In this document: positions 1-7,376 of the stretch, one piece after another
How the letters are laid out: the number at the start of each line of letters is the position of its first letter
Numbering within the stretch: the first letter of the stretch is position 1
Assembly (NCBI GenBank): GCA_029979485.1
Contig: JAPOHK010000019.1
Location: 1 to 10,348 of the forward strand
Reading direction: 5' to 3'
DNA from: Candidatus Planktophila limnetica
Lineage (GTDB): Bacteria > Actinomycetota > Actinomycetes > Nanopelagicales > Nanopelagicaceae
DNA length: 10,348 nt
The notes under the pieces: generated by a model
What the model was told of the DNA's origin: nothing
The model's database searches: none
What the model saw: only the letters and a program-made list of their open reading frames with translations
Translations under genes and position numbers: made by a program

Positions 1-366
1 GTTGAGAAGCATGGAATCTCCCTCGATAACTTAGTTATTGATCCACTTGCGATGACAGTTGGCGCAGATCCAGAAGCAGTAAAAATTACCCTGGAAACTA
101 TTCACCTCATCCGCGAAAAATTTGGTTTGAATATGACTCTGGGTGCGTCAAATATTTCATTTGGTCTTCCAAATCGACACGCTTTAAATGCAGCTTTCTT
201 ACCCGCTGCAATGTCTCACGGCCTAACATGTGCCGTCATGGATGCACGTACACCAGCAATTAATGAAGCAGTTCGCGCTGCAGATTTATTGCTTGGCATG
301 GATCCTTGGGGTGGAAATTGGATCTCACGTTTTCGTGCACAAGAAGCTGCAAAGAGTGAAGGGTAA
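1..366 (+). CDS. Methyltetrahydrofolate:corrinoid methyltransferase, C-terminal part (5' end outside window)
   Basis: The reading frame is open from base 1 to a TAA at 364-366, giving the last 121 residues of a protein whose family is usually about 290-310 aa. The fragment has the end of the DHPS-like pterin-binding TIM barrel: an 'IDPLAMTVGAD' strand/loop near visible residues 13-23, and the signature GASNISFGLPNR at visible residues 48-59, typical of AcsE/MtrH-like methyl-THF methyltransferases. The Asn of the 'SN' pair matches the Asn that contacts the pterin in AcsE. The C-terminus (MDARTPAINEAVRAADLLLGMD) is also typical. In this family the enzyme moves a methyl group between a corrinoid protein and tetrahydrofolate in the cytosol. 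With the RACo-like and DUF1638 genes downstream, transfer from methyl-corrinoid to THF during methylamine or betaine demethylation is the likely direction (inference). A cobalamin-dependent methionine synthase domain is less likely, because the protein ends right after the barrel. Confidence 0.87.
   Translation, partial: VEKHGISLDNLVIDPLAMTVGADPEAVKITLETIHLIREKFGLNMTLGASNISFGLPNRHALNAAFLPAAMSHGLTCAVMDARTPAINEAVRAADLLLGMDPWGGNWISRFRAQEAAKSEG
358..363 (+). promoter_or_regulatory. Possible Shine-Dalgarno (GAAGGG) for the RACo-like gene
   Basis: GAAGGG lies in the last codons of the methyltransferase gene, just before its TAA. It is 3 nt from ATC 367 and 6 nt from ATT 370. No comparable purine-rich site sits before the GTG at 445 (upstream bases are ctgacttttcgc), which favours initiation near 370. 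Confidence 0.4.
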
Positions 367-444
367 ATCATTAGTAAAAAAGAGCTCGACCCATCACTTA
401 TTCCAGCACATGATGGAACAGGTCGCATCAAGCTGACTTTTCGC
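367..444 (+). other. In-frame 5' extension of the RACo-like gene, no canonical start codon
   Basis: These 26 codons lie between the TAA of the methyltransferase gene and the first GTG of the next gene, and they are open in the same frame as both. They encode ...PAHDGTGRIKLTFRV, and the last residues look like the first beta strand of the [2Fe-2S] ferredoxin domain, so the region is probably translated. No ATG, GTG or TTG occurs in this frame here. Candidates are ATC at 367, ATT at 370 and CTG at 433. A purine-rich GAAGGG at 358-363 would serve as Shine-Dalgarno for ATT 370 with a 6-nt spacer. ATGs at 410 and 413 are in another frame. Confidence 0.6.
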
Positions 445-2274
445 GTGCTCGAAAAAGATGGTTCAGTTGCAAATGAAAAAGGTTTTACAGTTCCAACTGG
501 TGTGAGCGCATTTGACGCGGCATCCTGGAACGGCATTGCAATTGATTCAACCTGTGGTGGATATGGCACTTGTAAAAAGTGTCGTATCAAAGTCACAACT
601 GGTGATGTCGAACCCTCCAAACTTGATTACCGTGCATTTACTGAAACAGAGATAAAAGAAGGATGGCGTCTTGCATGTCTTGTGCGCGCTGGCAAAGACG
701 TCACACTCGATGTTCCACCGCTAACAACTCGTCCAAAAGCTGCAACTGTCGGCGTTGGCCGCCAAGTTATTTTGCGCCCTGCGGTACAAAAGCGTTACGT
801 TGAATTAGCTGACCCAACCTTGCACGATCAACGCACAGATATCGTGCGATTATTCGATGCCATCGATGACATCGAAGCTACAGTTTCGTTGGCGGCCATG
901 CGCAATCTGCCAAAAGTCTTGCGCTCTTCGTTTTTCAAAGTAACCGCCGTCTTTGTAGATCAAGAACTAATCGACATTGAGGCAGGCGACACAACTGCCT
1001 TGCGCTACGGAATCGCATATGACCTAGGCACAACAACGGTTGTTGCAACGCTACTTGATCTAAATACCGGCACACCTGTTGCCGTTAAATCAATGCTGAA
1101 TAAGCAACAACCATTTGGCGCAGATGTTATTTCTCGAATTTCAGCAACAATGATGGATGCAACCGCACTTGATCGCCTGCGTGGATTTGCGCAACAAACT
1201 TTGGCAGAACTCAGCGCTGAAGTTTGCGAAGAAGCAGGCGTTAATCCCCTTAATGTTTATGAAGTTGCACTTGCAGGTAATGCGACGATGACACAACTTG
1301 CTCTTGGCATTGATCCAGAACCACTTGGTGTTGCTCCATTTATTATGGTCAGTGCATCTTTTCCTGATGTTCAGGCATCAGAGCTTGGAATAAATGTTCA
1401 CCCACGTGCAAAGGCAGTAATCATGCCTTCGCTCGGTGCATATGTTGGTGGAGACATTGTTGCTGGAGCACTCGCTTCCGGAATGGACCGTGACAAACGC
1501 CTTCGATTGTTTATCGATGTGGGCACAAATTGCGAAATTATTTTGGGAGATGGCGAAAAAATTCTTGCAACCGCCGCTCCTGCTGGTCCAGCCTTTGAAG
1601 CAGCTTCAATTAAGTGTGGCGTGCGCGCAGCATCTGGCGCCATTGAAACAATCAAAGTGGTCGATGGAGATCTTGAAATTGGCACAATTGAAAATACAAA
1701 AGCCATCGGTATCTGTGGTTCTGGCCTCGTTGATGCGTGCGCATCCCTTGTTCAATTGGGATTACTAGATAACTCAGGGCGCTTTGTTACACCCGAACAA
1801 GCAGCAATTGCGGCTCCAAAAGTTGCGCATCGTCTTGTCGAGCGCGAAGGAGAGCGAGTATTTGTTTTAACGTGGGGTGGAACCGAAGGTGATCTCAATG
1901 ACTGCGTATTTTTAACACAGCGCGATGTCCGCGAACTTCAATTCGCTAAAGCTGCCATTGCAACTGGTTGGGCCTTATTGCTCGAAGAGTTCGGTGTTGC
2001 AGAGAGTGAAGTTCAACAAGTTCTCTTGGCTGGCTCATTCGGTTCATACTTGTCTCCCGCATCGGCAGTGAAAATTGGTTTGGTACCTAAGCTTCCAGTT
2101 ATGCGCATTGTCTCTGCAGGAAACGTTGCCGGAGAAGGCGCAAAGATGGTTTTGTTATCTGCCCAAGAACGAAATGGTGCAATGGCGCTGCTAGATGAAA
2201 TCGATTACATCGAATTATCTGATCGTGCAGACTTTAACGACAAGTTCGTAGAGCGCCTTAGTTTTCCTGCTTAA
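445..2274 (+). CDS. RACo-like ASKHA-domain corrinoid activation protein with N-terminal [2Fe-2S] ferredoxin domain
   Basis: This protein likely re-reduces inactive Co(II) corrinoid to Co(I) in an ATP-dependent way, keeping the methyltransferase system active. Residues are counted from GTG 445. The ferredoxin domain has C37, C43, C46 and C78 (CGGYGTCKKC ... LAC), a plant-type [2Fe-2S] set. A linker and middle domain follow. The ASKHA ATPase part (DUF4445-type) starts at YDLGTTT (192-198) and has DVGTNCE (358-364), AGPAFE (380-385), GICGSGLVD (422-430) and AGSFGSYL (529-536), which match the phosphate and adenosine motifs of this fold. The 609 aa length fits the family (about 600-650). GTG 445 is only the first canonical start in frame; it would cut off the first ferredoxin strand, so the true start is probably upstream (about 634 aa from ATT 370). 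The family assignment is strong. The exact corrinoid partner is unknown, since it is not in the window. Confidence 0.88.
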   Translation: MLEKDGSVANEKGFTVPTGVSAFDAASWNGIAIDSTCGGYGTCKKCRIKVTTGDVEPSKLDYRAFTETEIKEGWRLACLVRAGKDVTLDVPPLTTRPKAATVGVGRQVILRPAVQKRYVELADPTLHDQRTDIVRLFDAIDDIEATVSLAAMRNLPKVLRSSFFKVTAVFVDQELIDIEAGDTTALRYGIAYDLGTTTVVATLLDLNTGTPVAVKSMLNKQQPFGADVISRISATMMDATALDRLRGFAQQTLAELSAEVCEEAGVNPLNVYEVALAGNATMTQLALGIDPEPLGVAPFIMVSASFPDVQASELGINVHPRAKAVIMPSLGAYVGGDIVAGALASGMDRDKRLRLFIDVGTNCEIILGDGEKILATAAPAGPAFEAASIKCGVRAASGAIETIKVVDGDLEIGTIENTKAIGICGSGLVDACASLVQLGLLDNSGRFVTPEQAAIAAPKVAHRLVEREGERVFVLTWGGTEGDLNDCVFLTQRDVRELQFAKAAIATGWALLLEEFGVAESEVQQVLLAGSFGSYLSPASAVKIGLVPKLPVMRIVSAGNVAGEGAKMVLLSAQERNGAMALLDEIDYIELSDRADFNDKFVERLSFPA

Positions 2275-2277
2275 GCC

Positions 2278-2859
2278 ATGTCTGTTGCCGTAATTGCCTG
2301 TGGTGCGATTGCCACTCATATTTCAAAGATAACGGATGCAGAAAAACTAGATGTAACCATCTATCCCCTGCCACCGCTATTGCACAATCAACCTGCAAAA
2401 ATTGCTGGCGAAGTTGAGAAAACATATCTAGAAATTAAAGATAAGCACTCCAAGTGCGCAGTGGCATACGCCGATTGCGGTACATATGGAGCCCTCGATA
2501 ACATCATTGAAAAACTCGGCTTAAAACGGTTGGGTGGCAATCACTGCTATGACATCTTTGCTGGAAAAGAGAAAATTAGAGCAATTATGGATGCCGACGC
2601 AGGCACATATTTTTTGACTGATTTTCTCGTTAAATCATTTCACCGTAGCGTAATTGTCGAACTCGGCCTAGATAAGCGACCTGATTTACGTGATGATTAC
2701 TTTAAACATTACAAGAAGATGGTTTGGCTCGCGCAAAATCCAACTCCAGAATTAACCGTGATGGCACAAGCGGCTGCGGATTTGATTGGTCTCGAACTTG
2801 AGATTGACATTGTTGGTGAAGGCAGCCTTAAAGAACAAATCTTAGAATTACTTAACTGA
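2278..2859 (+). CDS. DUF1638 protein associated with corrinoid methyltransferase loci
   Basis: This 193-aa soluble protein has no signal peptide or membrane segment. Its ATG is 3 nt after the TAA of the RACo-like gene, so it is in the same operon; I see no clear Shine-Dalgarno, which suggests translational coupling. It matches the DUF1638 pattern: IACGAIA at the N-terminus (C8), YPLPPLLHNQP (residues 29-39), a YADCGTYG motif (C67), and GGNHCYDIF (H89, C90). C8, C67, H89 and C90 are in the conserved-looking blocks and could form a metal, heme-like or corrinoid site; this is inference, as I know of no established function. The family is often found next to MttB-type methyltransferases, B12-binding proteins and RACo-like ASKHA proteins, which supports a role in corrinoid-dependent demethylation. 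The last 12 bases overlap the 3' end of the convergent formate dehydrogenase gene. Confidence 0.77.
   Translation: MSVAVIACGAIATHISKITDAEKLDVTIYPLPPLLHNQPAKIAGEVEKTYLEIKDKHSKCAVAYADCGTYGALDNIIEKLGLKRLGGNHCYDIFAGKEKIRAIMDADAGTYFLTDFLVKSFHRSVIVELGLDKRPDLRDDYFKHYKKMVWLAQNPTPELTVMAQAAADLIGLELEIDIVGEGSLKEQILELLN
2848..2859. other. 12-bp tail-to-tail overlap of two convergent operons
   Basis: The + strand DUF1638 gene ends with TGA at 2857-2859, and the - strand fdsA ends with TAA at 2850-2848, so their coding ends overlap by 12 bp. I see no hairpin with a U-run in the adjacent bases that could act as an intrinsic terminator, and none could exist here without lying in coding sequence. Confidence 0.9.
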
Positions 2860-5835
2860 TTCCAACTCCATAGCCTTTAGAACAATTGGGCTTAGTTTGC
2901 TGCGATCTACATCATTATGCAGGCGCTCCCGCATCTCTGGAGTCCAGAACTGAACAATGTGATGAGCTACTTCAATTTCAGGAGCACTAGTAGTTGGAAC
3001 ATTTGCTGCAATTTGATTAGCCATTCGAATAATGGAATCCAGTTGTGAGTCCCCTGCAATCTCGTGTGGATGAATCACCGCTGGACCTTTTTCACTCGGT
3101 GATATTTCTACAGCAGTTACCTTGTACTCAGGGCAGTTAGTAGCCCAATCTGAAAGATCAGTTGTGATCACATTCGCACCCGATTCAGGGAAGTGGAAGG
3201 TTGTGTAAACAACTCCTGCAGGAACGGAATCTGTAATTCGTGCATGCATAATTGTCTCGCCTACACGAGATGAAAGTTTTACCCATGAACCATCTTTGAT
3301 ACCGCGCATTTCGGCATCTGATTCGTGAATATCTAAAATATCTTCGTGGTGCCAGATGTTATTTGCTGTTCGACGTGTTTGCGCACCTACGTTGTACTGA
3401 CTCAAGATTCGCCCAGTTGTAAGCAATAACGGGAACTTGCGTGTAGATTTTTCTTCGGTGGCAACATAAGGCGTTGGCATGAACTTTCCTTCGCCACGCA
3501 CAAACTCGTTGATATGCATTGTTGGCGTGCCTTCTGGAGCCTTTTCATTAACTGGCCATTGAAGTGAACCTACCCGATCTAGGTGTTCGAATGAAACACC
3601 GGCAAATGTTGGAGTTGTCGCAGCAATTTCATCCATGATTTCAGATGCTTGTGCGTAAGACATCTCATATCCCATTGCGCGTGCAAGATCGCACGTTACT
3701 TCGTACTCAGTCTTTCCTGTCTTTGATGGCATTACAGGGCGAACACGATTGATACGGCGTTCAGCATTTGTAAATGTTCCATCTTTTTCTAGGAAAGATG
3801 TGCCTGGCAAGAAAACGTGAGCAAACTTGGAAGTTTCATTTAAGAATAAATCTTGAACAATAACCATGTCCATAGAGCGAAGTGCCGCGTGAACGTGTGT
3901 GGTATTTGGATCAGATTGTGCGATGTCTTCGCCTTGCACGTATAGACCACGGAATTTCTTACCAAGAGCTGCATCAAACATATTTGGAATTCGCAAACCA
4001 GGTTCTGGGCGAAGTGTCACGCCCCATTTTTTATTAAAGATTTCGCGGACATCATCACGAGAGATATGTCGATATCCAGGTAACTCATGTGGGAATGAGC
4101 CCATGTCACAAGAACCCTGCACATTGTTTTGTCCACGAAGTGGATTGACTCCCACGCCCTTGCGACCAATGTTTCCAGTTGCCATTGCAAGGTTTGCGAT
4201 ACCCATGACCATTGTTGAACCCTGACTATGTTCTGTAACGCCGAGTCCATAATAAATCGCACCATTTGGAGCAGCTGCAAACATACGTGCTGCTTCGCGG
4301 ATTTTTGCAGCCGGTACACCAGATGCTGCTTCGAGTGTTTCAGGAGAATTCTCTGGCAAAGAAATGAACTTTTCCCATTCGGCAAAAGCTTGTAAATCGC
4401 AACGTTCTTCTACGAATGCACGATCAATTAATCCCTCGGTTGCTATCACGTGAGCCAGAGCGTTAATTACTGCAACATTTGTACCTGGCAATAATTGCAA
4501 GTGGAAATCGGCTTCAACGTGTGCAGATTTAACAGTTTCAGTAACGCGAGGGTCTACAACAATTAACTTGGCACCGCGGCGCAGTGCCTGCTTCATTCGA
4601 GAGTTAAATACAGGGTGCGCAGCAGCTGGATTGGCACCGATAACCATGATGACATCAGCGAATTCAACGGATTCAAAGTCCTGTGTTCCAGCCGATGTAC
4701 CAAATGTTTTATTGAGTCCATATCCGGTTGGTGAGTGGCAGACGCGAGCACAAGTATCTACGTTGTTATTTCCAAAGGCTGCACGAACCATCTTTTGAAC
4801 TACGAAAACCTCTTCATTCGTACAACGAGAAGATGTGATTCCGCCAATTGAATCAACACCACTCTCTGCTTGAATCTTCTTAAGACCGGCTGCTGCAAAA
4901 GCAATTGCTTCCTCAAAGGAAACTTCGCGCCATTCATCGGTTATCTTTTCGCGAATTAAAGGTTTTGTGATGCGATCATTATGAGTTGCATACCCCCACG
5001 CAAAGCGACCCTTAACGCATGAGTGACCAGCATTTGCTCCACCATCTTTAAGTGGAACCATCCGCACGAGTTCGTCCCCGCGCATTTCGGCCTTAAATGA
5101 GCAACCAACTCCGCAGTACGCACACGTGGTAATAACTGAACGTGTTGGCGCACCGATTGTTAACAGAGTTTTTTCTGTCAGCGCACCTGTTGGACATGCT
5201 TGAACACAAGCTCCGCAAGAGACGCATTCGCTCTCAATAAATGATGTACCTGACGATGAAACACGAGCTTCAAAGCCACGGTTTTCAATTGTAAGTGCGA
5301 AAGTTCCTTGAACTTCATCGCACGCACGAACGCAGCGGTTACAGACAATGCACTCAGTTGAATCAAAGGTGAAATACGGATTTGTTTCATCCTTTACAAG
5401 GCCAAGGTGAGTTTTACCTTCGTAGCGAACTTCTGTTAAGCCAACTTCTTTCGCCATGCCGTGCATTTTGCACTCGTCACCAGTTTCGCAATTAGCTGGG
5501 TGATCTGACATGTACAACTCCATGACACCGCGGCGGATCTTTTGCACACGCTCACTCTTTGTAGAAACTTTCATGCCTTCAGATACAGGAGTTGTACACG
5601 AAGAAGGTGTGCCATTTCGTCCATCGATTTCTACGACGCAAAGACGGCAAGAACCGAAGGCTTTGAGGCGATCAGTTGCACATAACTTTGGAATGTTATT
5701 GCCGAGCATTGCGGCGGCTCGCATAATTGAAGTTTCAGCCGGAACTGTTACGGACTTGCCATCAATTTCAACAGTAACGTTTTCACTCTTCTTACTTGCA
5801 GGAGTGCCGAAGTCAGGTTCGATGATCATTGTCAT
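2848..5835 (-). CDS. fdsA: NAD-dependent formate dehydrogenase alpha (catalytic, molybdopterin) subunit with C-terminal FdsD-like extension
   Basis: This 995-aa subunit oxidises formate to CO2 at a bis-MGD Mo/W centre and sends electrons through Fe-S clusters to the NAD-reducing partners. Domains in order: [2Fe-2S] ferredoxin domain with C52, C63, C66, C80; His-Cys motif with H112, C116, C122, where the usual middle Cys seems deleted; two [4Fe-4S] sets at C162/165/168/172 and C204/207/210/214; the molybdopterin-domain [4Fe-4S] at C238/241/245/273; and active-site C366-H367 (RVCHSP), a cysteine (TGC), not selenocysteine. The molybdopterin-binding region runs to about residue 920. Residues ~933-995 resemble the separate FdsD subunit. 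Start ATG 5835 is preceded by a strong AGGGGGTG and overlaps the upstream stop as ATGA. The order gamma-beta-alpha matches fdsGBA operons. NuoG is excluded by the catalytic CH pair and the Fds context. Confidence 0.93.
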   Translation of the reverse strand: MTMIIEPDFGTPASKKSENVTVEIDGKSVTVPAETSIMRAAAMLGNNIPKLCATDRLKAFGSCRLCVVEIDGRNGTPSSCTTPVSEGMKVSTKSERVQKIRRGVMELYMSDHPANCETGDECKMHGMAKEVGLTEVRYEGKTHLGLVKDETNPYFTFDSTECIVCNRCVRACDEVQGTFALTIENRGFEARVSSSGTSFIESECVSCGACVQACPTGALTEKTLLTIGAPTRSVITTCAYCGVGCSFKAEMRGDELVRMVPLKDGGANAGHSCVKGRFAWGYATHNDRITKPLIREKITDEWREVSFEEAIAFAAAGLKKIQAESGVDSIGGITSSRCTNEEVFVVQKMVRAAFGNNNVDTCARVCHSPTGYGLNKTFGTSAGTQDFESVEFADVIMVIGANPAAAHPVFNSRMKQALRRGAKLIVVDPRVTETVKSAHVEADFHLQLLPGTNVAVINALAHVIATEGLIDRAFVEERCDLQAFAEWEKFISLPENSPETLEAASGVPAAKIREAARMFAAAPNGAIYYGLGVTEHSQGSTMVMGIANLAMATGNIGRKGVGVNPLRGQNNVQGSCDMGSFPHELPGYRHISRDDVREIFNKKWGVTLRPEPGLRIPNMFDAALGKKFRGLYVQGEDIAQSDPNTTHVHAALRSMDMVIVQDLFLNETSKFAHVFLPGTSFLEKDGTFTNAERRINRVRPVMPSKTGKTEYEVTCDLARAMGYEMSYAQASEIMDEIAATTPTFAGVSFEHLDRVGSLQWPVNEKAPEGTPTMHINEFVRGEGKFMPTPYVATEEKSTRKFPLLLTTGRILSQYNVGAQTRRTANNIWHHEDILDIHESDAEMRGIKDGSWVKLSSRVGETIMHARITDSVPAGVVYTTFHFPESGANVITTDLSDWATNCPEYKVTAVEISPSEKGPAVIHPHEIAGDSQLDSIIRMANQIAANVPTTSAPEIEVAHHIVQFWTPEMRERLHNDVDRSKLSPIVLKAMELESVK
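2851..3039 (-). other. FdsD-like (formate dehydrogenase delta subunit) domain fused to the alpha subunit C-terminus
   Basis: The last 63 residues of the alpha subunit have the hallmarks of the small FdsD protein: an opening DSIIRMANQIAANV like the 'LIRMANQIA' N-terminus of FdsD, a middle segment ending HHIVQFWTPEMRERL like its 'FWxPRMRxxL' block, and a tail LSPIVLKAMELE like 'LdPLVxxAxxxL'. In Cupriavidus/Rhodobacter-type operons fdsD is a separate gene downstream, and it is linked to assembly or stability of the complex. Here no separate fdsD follows, since the + strand gene begins at once. The match is from memory of the family, not a search. Confidence 0.72.
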
Positions 5836-7376
5836 TTCTTCGCACCCCCTGTGAAGTCTTCTGGAAAGTTATTCATCGCGCTCTTTACTGGAAGTGGAGT
5901 AAGTCCACCCATTGCGCAGAGCGATCCATCTGTCATCACTTCGCACAAGTCTAAGAGCAATAACTTATTGGCGGGAACATCCACGCCAGAAATAATCTTC
6001 TCAATGGTTTCAGCCCCGCGTGTGGAACCCAATCGACAAGGAGTGCACTTGCCACAGGATTCAAGGGCGCAGAACTCCATTGCAAACTTTGCTTGTTGGG
6101 CGAGATCTACTGAATCATCAAATAGAACAACTCCACCGTGGCCAAGCATGCCGCCAGCTGCAGCCAGTGATTCGTAATCCATAGAAACGCCGAGTTGTGA
6201 TGAGTTGAAATACGCACCTAGTGGTCCACCAATTTGAATTGCGCGAAGTGGTTTACCACTGAGTGTTCCACCACCAAAAGTGTTTACTAGTGTTTCTAAA
6301 GTAATACCAAATGCTGTTTCAATAATTCCGCCACGAGCAATGTTGCCGGCCAATTGGAATACTTGTGTGCCAAGTGAGCGACCTGTTCCGCGGGCTGCAT
6401 AAGCGGCAGCGCCATCAGCAATAACTGCTGGAACGCTTGCAAGAGTTAGAACGTTATTAATGATTGTTGGTTTACCAAAGAGACCTGCAATTGCAGGTAG
6501 CGGTGGCTTTGAGCGAATAACACCGCGTTTTCCTTCAAGGCTTTCAAGCATTGCAGTCTCTTCACCGCACACGTAAGAACCAGCACCAACTCGAACTTCT
6601 AGATTAAATGCATGCTTGCTTCCAAGAACTGAAGAACCGAGTAATCCAGCACTTTGTGCAATTGAAATGGCATCACGCAAACGTCTGATTGCTGTTGGAT
6701 ATTCAGAACGCAGGTAAACAAAGCCTTGTGTGGCACCGACTGCAACAGCTGCGATTGCCATTCCTTCAATCAGAGTAAATGGATCAGCTTCAATTAAAAT
6801 GCGATCCGCAAATGTTCCGCTATCGCCTTCATCTGCGTTGCAGCAAACATATTTTTGATCAGCTGGTGCATCCAAAACTGTCTTCCATTTAATTCCTGCA
6901 GGAAAGCCTGCTCCCCCACGTCCGCGCAAACCGGACGCAGTTACCTCGGCAACAATGTCGCTGCCACTTTGAGTGATTGCTTTTCGCAGACCAACTAAAC
7001 CACCGTGTGATTCGTAATCCTTAAGTGAAAGCGGATCTATTAGCCCAACGCGCTTGTACGTAACTCGATCTTGTCCTGCAAACCATGCAATCTGATCAGT
7101 TAAACCTAGTGCCAGCCGATGTGCGCCACCATGTACAAAATCTGCATCAAATAAAGATGAGACATCTTCGGGTTGCACTGGGCCGTATGCAATGCGACCT
7201 TGTGGTGTTACAACTTCGACGAGAGTTTCAAGCCACAGGGCACCACGTGTTCCATTTCTAATGATCTCTATATCAAGAGAGCGTTTAACAGCTTCTTGTG
7301 CAATAAGTGCTGCTACTTGATCTGCACCGATTGAAATTGCAGCGCTGTCATTAGGAACGTAGATGATTGTGCTCAT
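5832..7376 (-). CDS. fdsB: NAD-dependent formate dehydrogenase beta subunit (NuoF-like, FMN/NADH-binding)
   Basis: This 514-aa flavoprotein takes electrons from the alpha subunit and reduces NAD+ at FMN. The N-terminal ~100 residues form a thioredoxin-like region without any Cys, as in FdsB. The NuoF core follows: FMN loop GRGGAGFPAG (152-161), NADH/FMN motif CNADEGDSGTFADR (179-192), GSYVCGEETA (266-275), and the C-terminal [4Fe-4S] site ESCGKCTPCR with C441, C444, C447 and the fourth ligand C487 (SLCAMGG). All ligands are present and the length fits FdsB/HoxF-type proteins. Start ATG 7376 overlaps the fdsG stop (ATGA) and has AGGTGA just upstream. Its stop overlaps the fdsA start in the same way. 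A complex I NuoF is unlikely, because the neighbours are formate dehydrogenase and fhs and no other nuo genes are present. Confidence 0.93.
   Translation of the reverse strand: MSTIIYVPNDSAAISIGADQVAALIAQEAVKRSLDIEIIRNGTRGALWLETLVEVVTPQGRIAYGPVQPEDVSSLFDADFVHGGAHRLALGLTDQIAWFAGQDRVTYKRVGLIDPLSLKDYESHGGLVGLRKAITQSGSDIVAEVTASGLRGRGGAGFPAGIKWKTVLDAPADQKYVCCNADEGDSGTFADRILIEADPFTLIEGMAIAAVAVGATQGFVYLRSEYPTAIRRLRDAISIAQSAGLLGSSVLGSKHAFNLEVRVGAGSYVCGEETAMLESLEGKRGVIRSKPPLPAIAGLFGKPTIINNVLTLASVPAVIADGAAAYAARGTGRSLGTQVFQLAGNIARGGIIETAFGITLETLVNTFGGGTLSGKPLRAIQIGGPLGAYFNSSQLGVSMDYESLAAAGGMLGHGGVVLFDDSVDLAQQAKFAMEFCALESCGKCTPCRLGSTRGAETIEKIISGVDVPANKLLLLDLCEVMTDGSLCAMGGLTPLPVKSAMNNFPEDFTGGAKK
5843..5850 (-). 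promoter_or_regulatory. Strong Shine-Dalgarno (AGGGGGTG) for fdsA
   Basis: AGGGGGTG lies inside the last codons of fdsB, 7 nt before the fdsA ATG at 5835. It supports this start over the in-frame ATG at 5829 two codons later. Confidence 0.65.

Noticed and set aside
230..436. + strand frame over the junction, which might supply a start for the RACo-like gene
   Set aside because: It is in a different frame from both genes and its product resembles no known protein; its ATGs at 410 and 413 cannot start the RACo frame without a frameshift.
216..620. Open frame on the - strand across the methyltransferase/RACo junction
   Set aside because: It lies antisense to two well-recognised genes, has no family-like motif, and is explained as a shadow of the opposite coding frame.
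4738..4740. Selenocysteine at the formate dehydrogenase active site
   Set aside because: The codon is TGC (Cys366) in RVCHSP; there is no in-frame TGA, so no SECIS element is needed.
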